Of a DNA stretch of 64,000 bases, positions 7,833-15,824 are shown piece after piece. Numbering within the stretch: position 1 is the first letter of the stretch; each line of letters starts with the position of its first letter. A program made the position numbers and the translations under genes. The notes beneath the pieces are model-generated. The model was not told the DNA's origin and did not search any database. It worked only from the letters and a program-made list of their open reading frames with translations. Origin of the DNA: Phytohabitans rumicis. Lineage in GTDB: Bacteria; Actinomycetota; Actinomycetes; Mycobacteriales; Micromonosporaceae. The DNA is taken from NCBI RefSeq assembly GCF_011764445.1, contig NZ_BLPG01000001.1, positions 7,519,001 through 7,583,000 of the forward strand. Reading direction: 5' to 3'.

Positions 7833-8795
7833 ATGACCGCTGCGCCCGGCTGGCGCGGAGCGTGGAATCTGGTCAGGGCCCGGCAAGGTCACCAGCGCGC
7901 GTTGCGGCTGTGGCGTGCCGGGCGCCTGCGCCGCGCCCAACAGCAGGTCGTCAGAGCCATCGCCCTCTTCGACGGCGCCGCTGTCGTGGAGTTGGTCGGC
8001 GCGCTGCTCACCCTCGCCGACTTCGAGTTTCAGCTGGCCCGCTACGCCGATGCCGAAGCCACCCTAGGGCGAGCCATCCGCCTGCTCGACGCGGCGCCGC
8101 GTGCTGAGCCGTGCCAGGCCACGCTGGTCGACGCGTTGATCCGCCTCGCCAACAGTCAACGCCGGCAGGGCAAGCTCGACGTCGCCGAAGCCACGTTGCG
8201 TGGCGCCATCGCCGGTCCTGCCGAGCACGCCACACCGGTGGAACCGCTCAGCGCGGTCAACAACGCGCTCGGCGTGGTGTACAAGGACGCCGGCCGCTAT
8301 GCCGAGGCAGCAGAGCGCTACGCCGCCGCCCTCGCCACGTCCACGCACACCGACCTGACGGCCTGCATTTACCACAACCTGGCCGGGTTGGCGCACGCCG
8401 AGGGCCGGTTCGCCGACGCCCTGACACCGGCCCGCACCGCCCTCATGCTGCACCGGCGCGAGCACGGCCCGACCGCGACCGAGGTCGCCGCGGACGCGGC
8501 GGTACTCGGTGCGGTCCTGCTCGGCTTGGGCCACCTCGACGAGGCCGAAACCCAACTCGGCCAGGCGTACCGGATCTGGGTCCGTCGCTTCGGCCCGGAC
8601 CACTACGAGGTCGCCGTGTGCCTGCACAGTCTCGGTGTGGCGCGGTACCGCCGCGGCGATCCGGCGGCGGCCCTTCGCTCGTTGGACGAGGCGCTACGGA
8701 TCAAGACCAGCGTGCTCGGCCCCGACCACCCGGAAATCGCCGCCCTGCAACACAACCTGGCCGTCGTGCACGCCCACCCACGCCCGGCACGGTAA
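7833..8795 (+). CDS. tetratricopeptide repeat protein
   Basis: About 320 residues of tandem helical repeats. Clear TPR units are ADFEFQLARYADAEATLGRAIRL, RLANSQRRQGKLDVAEATLRGAI, NNALGVVYKDAGRYAEAAERYAAAL, YHNLAGLAHAEGRFADALTPARTAL and SLGVARYRRGDPAAALRSLDEAL. It ends with the kinesin-light-chain-like GPDHPEIAALQHNLAVVH. No catalytic or DNA-binding domain is present, so it is likely a protein-interaction scaffold. The frame is open to 7734, but ATG at 7833, preceded by gggggag, starts just before similarity begins. It is convergent with the response regulator at 8804 and no specific role can be given. Confidence 0.8.
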   Translation: MTAAPGWRGAWNLVRARQGHQRALRLWRAGRLRRAQQQVVRAIALFDGAAVVELVGALLTLADFEFQLARYADAEATLGRAIRLLDAAPRAEPCQATLVDALIRLANSQRRQGKLDVAEATLRGAIAGPAEHATPVEPLSAVNNALGVVYKDAGRYAEAAERYAAALATSTHTDLTACIYHNLAGLAHAEGRFADALTPARTALMLHRREHGPTATEVAADAAVLGAVLLGLGHLDEAETQLGQAYRIWVRRFGPDHYEVAVCLHSLGVARYRRGDPAAALRSLDEALRIKTSVLGPDHPEIAALQHNLAVVHAHPRPAR

Positions 8796-8803
8796 TGAGG
8801 GTT

Positions 8804-9487
8804 CTACGGCACCGCGGGGCGCGGTGGCATCAGGCCGTGTTCGTACGCGAATACGACAATTTGGACGCGGTCGCGCAGTCCGAGCTTGCGGAGGATCGCG
8901 CCGATGTGCGTCTTCACTGTGGACTCGCTCGCGTACACCGTGGCGGCTATCTCGGCATTGGACATGCCGCGTGCGGCGGCGGTGAAGACGTCCCGTTCCT
9001 TGTCGGTGAGGGCGAGGTAGGACTCGGGCGTCGGGACGGGTGCCCGGAAGTGGTTGTCCATCAGGGCTGTCAGGTCGGGCGGTGCGAGGACGGCGTTGCC
9101 GGAATGGACGGTGCGGATGGCGTCGCGCAGCATCACCGGGGTGGTGTCTTTGAGGAGGAAGCCGCTCGCGCCGTAGCGGATCGCGGTGGCCGCCCGGTCG
9201 TCCAGGTTGAAGGTGGTCAGGACCAGCACGCGCACGGGTTTGGCCCGCCTGCGGACCCGCTCGGGCAGAAAGATCTGCCGGGTCGCCTCGACGCCGTCCA
9301 TGTGCGGCATCCGGATGTCCATCAGCACGACGTCGGGTGCCAGGTCGTCGACGAGGCGGACCGCCTCGAGCCCGTCGCCGGCGGCGCCGACCACCGACAT
9401 GCCGTCTTGCGCGTCCACGATGACCGCTACGCCCGAGCGGAACAGTTCCTGGTCGTCGGCGAGCAGCACGCTGATCGGGTCGGTCAC
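8804..9487 (-). CDS. NarL/LuxR-family response regulator (last gene of van-like operon)
   Basis: About 227 residues. The receiver domain begins VTDPISVLLADDQELFRSG. The phospho-acceptor Asp is D57 in VVLMDIRMPHMDG, and the conserved Lys is in GFLLKDT. The C-terminal LuxR helix-turn-helix is LTDKERDVFTAAARGMSNAEI, then STVKTHIGAILRKLG. GTG at 9487 overlaps the kinase stop as GTGA, so it is preferred over GTG at 9514. It should be the partner of the DesK-type kinase encoded immediately before it. In classical van operons the regulator (VanR) is OmpR-like, so a NarL-type regulator here is a departure. Confidence 0.93.
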   Translation of the reverse strand: MTDPISVLLADDQELFRSGVAVIVDAQDGMSVVGAAGDGLEAVRLVDDLAPDVVLMDIRMPHMDGVEATRQIFLPERVRRRAKPVRVLVLTTFNLDDRAATAIRYGASGFLLKDTTPVMLRDAIRTVHSGNAVLAPPDLTALMDNHFRAPVPTPESYLALTDKERDVFTAAARGMSNAEIAATVYASESTVKTHIGAILRKLGLRDRVQIVVFAYEHGLMPPRPAVP

Positions 9488-10770
9488 GGCAGTGACCGCC
9501 GCACGGGGATCCACGCGGTCGCGGTGAACCTTGGCTCGCCGGCGACGTCACGCCGGTCGACGTCGAGCCGGCCGCCGGCGGACTCGACCCGTTCCCGCAT
9601 GCCGGTCAGGCCCTGGCCGGCGGTCCAGTCCGGCAGCCAGGTGGCGGGCTCGGCCGCCGCGACGTTGCTCACCGAGATCCTCAGCGTGGCCTCCCAATCT
9701 CCGTCCGGCCATCGGCGTTCCACGGTGATGGGGCGATCACGCCGGCCGTGTTTCATCGCGTTTGTCGCCATTTCCTGCAGCGTCCGGAACGCGGTCAGTT
9801 CGAGCTCGGGCGGCATCGGCTGGGGCGCGCCGGACTCCGTCGAGGCGACCTCGTGGCCGCTCGTGCGCAGCCCTTCGACGAGGCTGTCCAGCCCTGGCGT
9901 GGGAGCCGCGATGCCCTCCTGTGTGGCCGACAGCACGTGCCGGACGCTCTGCAGCGAGGTGCGGGCCGAGTCGGCGATGTTGGCCAGGGTCGTCTTGAGG
10001 GCCGCTGGATCGCCGTCGGGCAGGTACTGGCCCGACTCGGCCTGGGCGAGGATCACCGCGAGCGAGTGGCCGACCACGTCGTGTACGTCGCGGGCGAGAC
10101 GGGCTTGGTCTTCGCGTAGCCGGGCGATCTGCCGCGCCTGCGCCCGGTCCGCCTCGGCCCGGGCGACGTCGACCGAGGCCAGGTCGGCCGTCGTCCGAGC
10201 TCCCGCGGCCACGCGCAGCACCATGCCGGCCATCCACGGCAGACCCAGCAGCGCCGCGCCGATGACGATGGCACCCGGCTGCCACTGCTCCGCGAGGTTC
10301 GCCAGGGCGCTCAGGTCGATGAAGCCGGACAGGACCCGCCGGATGTCGCTGGCGAGGAAGCGGACGGCGACGATCGCGCCGGCCGGGATGGACAGCGCGC
10401 TGAGCCAGACGATCGCCGTGCTGCCCCAGCGGGCCGTGCCGAACGCCACCACCACGACCGCCAGCTCGGTGGCGAGGATCGGTACGCCGACCAGCACATG
10501 TGTCCCGGCCAGCACCCACACCGTCGCCAGCGCGGCGCCGGGGGCGAGGCGGCTGAGACCGATCGCCGCCCCCATGACGATCGCGACCACCGCGAGCAGC
10601 GCCACCTGACGGTAGGGGCTCAGCCCGAGCGGCACGGCCCCGGCGTATTCGTCGAACGCGCCGTAGTTCAGGATCGCGATGACCAACCCGAGAGCCGCCA
10701 CGATCAGCCCGGCCGCGGCGTCCGGCAGCCACTCCTGCCACGCAGCGTCAGGATGGGGCGGCGAGTGCAT
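9484..10770 (-). CDS. DesK/NarX-type sensor histidine kinase (van-like operon)
   Basis: 428 residues. The N-terminal half carries about six hydrophobic segments (about residues 17-185) with little extracellular sequence between them. A short linker follows, then the HisKA_3 dimerisation helix with phospho-acceptor H230 in ARDVHDVVGHSL, and an HATPase domain with EMATNAMKHG and TAGQGLTGMRERV. The kinase therefore senses membrane or wall state, or a small ligand, through its helices, unlike VanS with its two helices and loop. Its ATG overlaps the ligase gene by 23 bases and its stop overlaps the regulator, implying translational coupling through the five-gene unit. Confidence 0.92.
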   Translation of the reverse strand: MHSPPHPDAAWQEWLPDAAAGLIVAALGLVIAILNYGAFDEYAGAVPLGLSPYRQVALLAVVAIVMGAAIGLSRLAPGAALATVWVLAGTHVLVGVPILATELAVVVVAFGTARWGSTAIVWLSALSIPAGAIVAVRFLASDIRRVLSGFIDLSALANLAEQWQPGAIVIGAALLGLPWMAGMVLRVAAGARTTADLASVDVARAEADRAQARQIARLREDQARLARDVHDVVGHSLAVILAQAESGQYLPDGDPAALKTTLANIADSARTSLQSVRHVLSATQEGIAAPTPGLDSLVEGLRTSGHEVASTESGAPQPMPPELELTAFRTLQEMATNAMKHGRRDRPITVERRWPDGDWEATLRISVSNVAAAEPATWLPDWTAGQGLTGMRERVESAGGRLDVDRRDVAGEPRFTATAWIPVRRSLP

Positions 10771-11707
10771 CGCTGATCAGCGTATCGAGCAGTTCCGGGT
10801 ACGCGATGCCCGCCGCGGCGAACATCCGCGGTACCTGCGACTGGCTGGTGAAGCCGGGCGTGGTGTTGACCTCGTTGAGGACCGGACCGTCCGCGGTGAG
10901 GAAGAAGTCGACCCGCGCGACGCCACGGCACCCCAGCGCGTCGTACGTCGCCAGCGCGGCGTGCTCGAGCGCCTTGCGGTCCGCCTCGTCCAGCGGAGCC
11001 GGTACCCGGAACACAGCCGATCCGTCGTACTTCGTGGCGTAGTCGAAAACGCCGCCGGCGACCACGACTTCCAGCGCGGGGGCGACGATCCGGGTCCCGT
11101 CCGGGCGGGCCAGCACGGCGAGATCCACCTCCCGGCCGTCGACGACGTCCTCGACCAGCACCCGGTGGTCCACCGCGAGCGCGGCGGCGAGCGCGGTGGC
11201 CAGCTGCCCGGGCCGGTCCACCCGGGCGACGCCTTGGCTCGAGCCGGCCGAGACCGGTTTGACGACGACCGGGTGGGTCCAGGCGTACGTGGCGGCGGTC
11301 GCGGCGGTGAGCAGGACACCCGGCGCGGTCGCGATGCCGATGGCCTCCGCCACCAGCTTGGTCACCCACTTGTCCATCGCGACGGCGCCGGCGGTCAGCC
11401 CGGAGCCGACGTACGGCACGCCGGCGAGGTCGAGCAGGGCCGACAGCGTGCCGTCCTCACCGCGTGGCCCGTGCACCAGCGGCATCGCCACGTCGCAGCC
11501 GCGCAGCACCTCGACAGCGGCGGCCAGACCGATCGGCCGGTCGCTCCCGTCCCGCCAGCCGCCGTCGACGCCGATGGTCAGGACCACCACGTCGTACCGG
11601 TGGGGACCGAGCGCGGCAGCGGCAGCGGCCGCGGAAGCGAGGGAAACCTCGTGTTCGCAGTTCTGGCCGCCGCCGATGACGGCGACGCGGGAACGGGGTG
11701 TGTTCAT
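10748..11707 (-). CDS. D-alanine--D-alanine/D-serine ligase homologue (ATP-grasp)
   Basis: 319 residues. The N-terminal substrate motif is GGGQNCEHEVSLAS (E18 and the Ser align with the family E-H-x-V-S). The middle has HPVVVKPVSAGSSQGV (ATP grip) and an omega-loop-like FDYATKYDGSA. The C-terminal Mg site is GVARVDFF...GPVLNEVNTTPG. The DYATKY loop is closer to D-Ala-D-Ala and D-Ala-D-Ser ligases than to VanA-type D-lactate ligases, and there is no vanH-like dehydrogenase nearby. It joins two D-amino acids for peptidoglycan precursors in the cytoplasm. ATG at 11707 overlaps the racemase stop as ATGA. Second-residue specificity cannot be settled by eye. Confidence 0.9.
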   Translation of the reverse strand: MNTPRSRVAVIGGGQNCEHEVSLASAAAAAAALGPHRYDVVVLTIGVDGGWRDGSDRPIGLAAAVEVLRGCDVAMPLVHGPRGEDGTLSALLDLAGVPYVGSGLTAGAVAMDKWVTKLVAEAIGIATAPGVLLTAATAATYAWTHPVVVKPVSAGSSQGVARVDRPGQLATALAAALAVDHRVLVEDVVDGREVDLAVLARPDGTRIVAPALEVVVAGGVFDYATKYDGSAVFRVPAPLDEADRKALEHAALATYDALGCRGVARVDFFLTADGPVLNEVNTTPGFTSQSQVPRMFAAAGIAYPELLDTLISDALAAPS

Positions 11708-12861
11708 GGCAGGTTCCCATCCGGGGCGGGGTGGTCGGCGGCGATGACGTGGCGGCGGAGCCGGGGGCCGAGCCGGGTCACCAGCTCGTGCGGGATCGTG
11801 TCGGCCCAGCCGGCCCAGTCCGCGAGCGTCGGCTCCCCGGCGTCGCCCGGGCCGAACACGGTGGCGGTCTCGCCGGGCCGCACCGGATCGGTGCCGAGAT
11901 CGACGACGAACTGATCCATGGAGATCCGGCCGGCGAGGCGGCGTCGCCGGCCGCGGACGTGCACCTCGGCACGGGGCCAGGCATTGCGTGGCAGGCCGTC
12001 GGCGTACCCGACGGGTACCAAGCCGAGGGTGGTCGCCGCCCCCGTCCGCCAGGCGTGCCCGTAGCCGACCGGGGTCCCCGCCGGGACGCGTCGCACGGCC
12101 ACGATGGGAGCGGTCAGGCTCAGCGCGGTGCGCAGAGCGGTGGTACCGGTCGGGTCGATGCCGACCAGCGCCGCGCCGACGCGTACCAAATCGAAGTGGG
12201 ATCGTGGATCGGTGAGGGCCGCCGCCGAGGCGGCCAGATGGCGCACGGCGGGCCGCAGCCCCGCGCCGCGGGCTATGGCCGCGCCCCACTCGAACAGGCG
12301 CCGGCCGGCCGCGTTGGCCGGGTGCCCCGGTGTCTCGGCGCACGCGAGGTGTCCCATCACCCCGACCACCCGGATCCGCCCGTCCTGCTCGGCCGCGCGG
12401 GCCCGCCGGCACAGGTCGAGCCACGCCTCCGGCTCGGCGCCGTCGCGGGCCATGCCGGTGTCCAGATGCAGATGAACGCGGGCGGGACCGGCCGCGCCGG
12501 CGATCGCGTCGAGGTGGGCGCCGCTGGGGACCGCCAGGTCGACCCCTCGGCGCACCGCCGCGCCGAAGTCGGCGTCGAGCGGGTTGAGCCAGCTCAGCAC
12601 GGGTACCCGCAGCCCAGCATCGCGCAGCGCGACGGCTTCGTCGACGCTCGTCACGCCCAGCCAACCCGCCCCGGCGGCCACGGCCGTGCGGGCGACGTCG
12701 ACGGCGCTGTGGCCGAAGCCGTCCGCCTTGACCACGGCCATCAACCCCGCCGCGGTACGCCGCCTGAGCAGCCGGACGTTCTCCGCGACCGCGCCCAGGT
12801 CGACCGTCAGCCGCGCGGCTCCGCCAAGCGCCTCCCGCCGGGCGAGCGCGAGTGCCGTCAT
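11704..12861 (-). CDS. alanine racemase-family PLP enzyme with altered active site (possible serine racemase)
   Basis: 385 residues, fold-type III PLP racemase. The PLP lysine is K45 in MAVVKADGFGHS. The second catalytic Tyr is in VPVGYADGLPR, and RISMDQFVVDLG supplies the Met-Asp pair. Two usual residues differ. The Lys of HLKxDTGMxRxG, normally carbamylated, is His (HLHLDTGMARDG). The Tyr of TINYE(V/I)VTR, Tyr354 in the Geobacillus enzyme, is His358 (TIPHELVTRLGPR). That is the position where VanT serine racemases carry Asn. It lies between the D,D-dipeptidase and the ligase, with ATGA overlaps at both ends. Unlike VanT it has no membrane domain. It could supply D-Ala or D-Ser. Confidence 0.9.
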   Translation of the reverse strand: MTALALARREALGGAARLTVDLGAVAENVRLLRRRTAAGLMAVVKADGFGHSAVDVARTAVAAGAGWLGVTSVDEAVALRDAGLRVPVLSWLNPLDADFGAAVRRGVDLAVPSGAHLDAIAGAAGPARVHLHLDTGMARDGAEPEAWLDLCRRARAAEQDGRIRVVGVMGHLACAETPGHPANAAGRRLFEWGAAIARGAGLRPAVRHLAASAAALTDPRSHFDLVRVGAALVGIDPTGTTALRTALSLTAPIVAVRRVPAGTPVGYGHAWRTGAATTLGLVPVGYADGLPRNAWPRAEVHVRGRRRRLAGRISMDQFVVDLGTDPVRPGETATVFGPGDAGEPTLADWAGWADTIPHELVTRLGPRLRRHVIAADHPAPDGNLP

Positions 12862-13481
12862 CCGGCCGGCTCCGCCAGGACCGGGCCGTACAGCGCGGCG
12901 GGCGCGCCGGTCATCAAGGCCCAGTACCGGTCGCCGTAGCTCCAGTGCCACCACTCCGTCGGGTAGTTCACCAGGCCAGCACCGCTCAGCACCTTCGCCA
13001 TCAGCTCCCGGCGCGCCCGGGTGTCCGTGTCGATCCCCGCCGCGGCGAAGTAGCAAGCGCCGCCGGACTGCTCGGGCGTCGCGTCGATCGGCGTACCCAT
13101 GTCCAACTCCGCGCCCTCGGGGTCCACCAGCGTCAGATCCACCGCCGCGGCCGCGACGTGCGGAGCCACCTCGACCGGCGACACGAACCTGCTCGTCAGA
13201 CGGTGCAGCTCGGCGTCGGGCAGCCCCGGGTGAAGGCGACGTAGCTCCGTCGAATAGGCCGCGATGATGGACCGCTGCTGCCGAACCGGACGGTGACCCT
13301 CCACCACCCGCAGCCGAAGGTCGGCCGGTAAGGCGTCCCGAGCGGCGGCGAGCCGTTCCGCCAGGCCCCGACGAACCCACGCCCGCGCCGGCCCGAAGTC
13401 CGCGTCGAGGCGTACCAACGGCTCGGCGGCGTCGTGCACCGGCACGGCCGCGACCCGAGGATCGGAAAGCAAGACTGTCAT
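12858..13481 (-). CDS. VanX-like D-Ala-D-Ala dipeptidase (M15 zinc peptidase)
   Basis: 207 residues, matching VanX length. All catalytic positions are present: Arg in VVEGHRP (R64), zinc ligands H108 and D115 in APHVAAAAVD (VanX spacing H-x6-D), general base E176 and ligand H179 in PTEWWHWSYGDRYW. VanX hydrolyses D-Ala-D-Ala so that only modified precursors reach the wall. No signal peptide is seen, so it should act in the cytoplasm like VanX. It is the first gene of the unit, followed by racemase, ligase, kinase and regulator with overlapping ends. A candidate regulator site (direct CTCAGGT repeats at 13521-13548) lies upstream. Salvage of wall dipeptides is an alternative role. Confidence 0.9.
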   Translation of the reverse strand: MTVLLSDPRVAAVPVHDAAEPLVRLDADFGPARAWVRRGLAERLAAARDALPADLRLRVVEGHRPVRQQRSIIAAYSTELRRLHPGLPDAELHRLTSRFVSPVEVAPHVAAAAVDLTLVDPEGAELDMGTPIDATPEQSGGACYFAAAGIDTDTRARRELMAKVLSGAGLVNYPTEWWHWSYGDRYWALMTGAPAALYGPVLAEPAG

Positions 13482-13520
13482 GATCCGACGGTGGCGGCGT
13501 GCGGAGCGGGGCGCCTCCGT

Positions 13521-13548
13521 CTCAGGTGCCGCAGCGTCGTCCTCAGGT
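13521..13548 (-). promoter_or_regulatory. direct CTCAGGT repeats upstream of the van-like operon
   Basis: CTCAGGT occurs at 13521-13527 and again at 13542-13548, exactly 21 bases (two helical turns) apart, 40-67 bases upstream of the dipeptidase start. On the transcribed strand the repeats read ACCTGAG. Same-face repeats of this kind suit a dimeric response regulator, most simply the one encoded at 8804-9487. No convincing -10 element was seen. Confidence 0.4.
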
Positions 13549-13619
13549 AGCGAAGGACCGGCACCCCGGGTGGTCGGGAGCGGGGTAGCCTGTGCCGGGC
13601 TCGATCATGGAGGTCTGTG

Positions 13620-14347
13620 ATGCTCGACGGCATGCCCGTGCTGCGTGACGCGGTGCAGGCGTATCGGGCCGCGGCGACGGCCGCGGGTGTGCCGTGGACC
13701 GATGATGGCGACCGCGGCGACGAGCTGCCGCTCGACGTACTTCGCCGGGTCTTCGACGTGGACCACATCGCCGAGCAACTGATCTGGCTCCGATCCCAGC
13801 GATGGCTGTACGGGCCGGTCTTGCCGAGCGGCGCGTACATGCTGCCGTGTACCGACGCGGACGAGTTGCTCAACTACTTGTCCTTCGCGGTCGCGACCCC
13901 TTCCATTGGCGGCACCAGCTTCCCCTGTTCTTCACCGACCACCTGGTTTTTACCTGCGTGCTCACCGGCGACCGGGAGGGAGAGGTCTGGCGCTACCAGA
14001 TCGACGCTGACGACTGGAACCCGCTTCGCGCCGCCCCCAGCCTGGCCACGCTGTTCACCGAATGGACGAACGGGTTCGCGGCCAACGTGTACGACCGCTC
14101 CCCGTACGACAGCTGGCTCCACATCGGCTATGGCGGCGGCCGCCCGTTCGAGGTGCTCCGGGAACGAGCCCTCGACCCCTTCGCCTTCCCCGTGCACATC
14201 TCCTCGTACCCGTACGCGGACGTGATCCGGGCACGGCAACAAGAATGCGGTGTCGATGTAGACCGCGCCGATCAGTACGAGTCCCACGAGGAATTGCTCG
14301 ACGCCATCAACGCCGCTCGCGCGTCCCTCCGCCCAGATCCGCACTGA
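13620..14347 (+). CDS. SMI1/KNR4 (SUKH)-like protein, frame-interrupted
   Basis: The first frame reads MLDGMPVLRDAVQAYRAAATAA through DADELLNYLSFAVA (to about 13895). Similarity then continues in another frame from DPFHWRHQLPLFFTDHLVFTC to a TGA at 14347, about 242 residues in all. The break falls near gcgacccctt and needs one base change. The pattern (acidic, Trp/Tyr-rich, small alpha/beta fold) resembles SMI1/KNR4 or SUKH proteins, which often serve as immunity proteins in polymorphic toxin systems, but no toxin is adjacent. GGAGG at 13609-13613 sets the start at ATG 13620 (GTG 13617 also possible). The family call is moderate and the intactness uncertain. Confidence 0.6.
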
Positions 14348-14356
14348 GCCTCTGGG

Positions 14357-15234
14357 TCAGTTCAGCCAGGACTCCACGCGGGTCACCGCCTTGGTCGTGA
14401 ACGCGTTGACGACGTCGGGCTCGGCTGACCAGCCGGCCTCCCAGCCTTTCTCGTAGAGCATGGTGACGACGTCGCCGATGCGTACCACCGAGACCAGTCG
14501 TACGTCCCGGCCGCCGGTCGGTTTTCCGTCGGGGTCGACGGTCGGGTAGGTCTCTTCGACCACGAGAGAGTCGTCGCCGTGTCGGGGCGCGGAGAGGAGC
14601 CGGTAGCGCCGTTCTGCCTGGGTCGGGCAGCCGGCCACCGCCGCGCGCAGCTCGTCCAGGAAGCGGGCCGCCTGGTCCGGCTCGTACACGGTGATGGACT
14701 GCCGGAACGTGCCGTCCGGCACTTGGCCGTCCTGGCGCTGTTCGGCCCAGTAGGTGATCAGGCGGGTGCGGCGGACCGCGATGGCGTCGTCGCTGTCGAA
14801 GGTGGCGTCGCACAGCTTCGGCAGGACCGGTTCGCCGTCCAGGTTCTCCACGGGAACGTCGCCGTTGGTGTCGGTGATCTGCAGAAACGCGCTGTTGGGG
14901 ACGCTCTTGGGCGGTGTGCGGCGGGGCGGGGTCGTCGTTGTGGTGGACGGTGCGGCCGTGGGGGCCGTAGCGGACGGTGTCGGCGGTGGTGGCGAGGTGG
15001 CCGGGGAGCGGGGCTCGGGGTGGTGCCGGGAATCGGCGCGGGCGCGTCGGCGCGGAAGACCCACTGCGTTCCGGCGACCGCGACGCCGACCGCCGCCGCG
15101 GCGGCGGCGAGGGTCGTCGCGACCCGGATCCGGCCGCGCCGGTCGGCGCGGGACCGCAGGGCGCCTGGTGTCGTGAGTGCCACGGTGTCCGCCTCCTGTG
15201 CCAGGGCCGTGTACGCCCGCTCGAGGTCATTCAT
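14357..15234 (-). CDS. membrane-anchored partner of SigE-family sigma factor, frame-interrupted
   Basis: The N-terminus MNDLERAYTALAQEADTVAL is followed by a basic stretch and one transmembrane helix (VATTLAAAAAAVGVAVAG, about residues 38-55). A Pro/Thr-rich linker follows, in which the frame changes near 15000 within a G/C run. The exported domain (SAFLQITDTNGDVPVENL to VTRVESWLN) then reads in the second frame. It overlaps the sigma gene by 8 bases. The layout (short cytoplasmic N-terminus, one helix, exported C-terminus) suits an anti-sigma factor or sigma-linked sensor, but no zinc-type anti-sigma motif is present. The break is probably a sequence error in a homopolymer. Confidence 0.7.
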
Positions 15235-15739
15235 CGTCGTCTCCCTCCCGGGCGCCGCCCGCCGGTGTACCGGCGAGTGCTTCGGCCAGCCCGGCCCGGC
15301 CGCGCGACAGCCAGGACTTCACGGTGCCGACGGCCACCCCGGTCTCCAGGGCGATCTCGGCGATCGGTAGGTCGAACAGGTAGTGCAGGGCCAGCGCCTG
15401 TCGCTGGGCAGCGGGCAGGCGGCGCAGCGCGGCGACGACGAGGACGGTGTCCTCGTTGGGTGGCCGGACCGGTTCGGGCGGGCCGGACCGCAGCAGCGCC
15501 GCCTGCCAGCGGCCCAGCCGCCGCCATCGGTCCACGGCCAGCCGGGTGACGACCAGCCGTACCCAGGACTCCGGGCTGGGATGGTCGGCGACGGTGCGCC
15601 ACCGCTGCCACGCCCGCGTGTACGCCTCCTGAACCAGGTCCTGCGCCTCGGCGAGGTCGCCGACGATCGCATACCCGTACCGCATCAAGCGCGTCGACGT
15701 GCTGCGGTAGAACTCGTCGAAGCTGTACGCGTCCCGCAT
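15227..15739 (-). CDS. SigE-family ECF RNA polymerase sigma factor
   Basis: 170 residues, typical of the actinobacterial SigE family. Region 2 is FDEFYRSTSTRLMRYGYAIVGDLAEAQDLVQEAYTRAW in outline (about residues 8-45). Region 4 is LRRLPAAQRQALALHYLFDLPIAEIALETGVAVGTVKSWLSRGRAGL (about 106-152). Members direct RNA polymerase to small stress or surface regulons. The following gene (14357-15234) overlaps its end and encodes a one-helix membrane protein, probably its signal-sensing partner. It is divergent from nothing nearby; the SorC gene downstream on the chromosome runs the same way. Confidence 0.92.
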   Translation of the reverse strand: MRDAYSFDEFYRSTSTRLMRYGYAIVGDLAEAQDLVQEAYTRAWQRWRTVADHPSPESWVRLVVTRLAVDRWRRLGRWQAALLRSGPPEPVRPPNEDTVLVVAALRRLPAAQRQALALHYLFDLPIAEIALETGVAVGTVKSWLSRGRAGLAEALAGTPAGGAREGDDDE

Positions 15740-15824
15740 CTCGGCCCCGCCCCTCCCGTGCCCCTGAGATGGTTACGCCTGGCGTCACCACAAGGTTGCG
15801 GCGGCGGCGGACCGCTGCGAGCGG

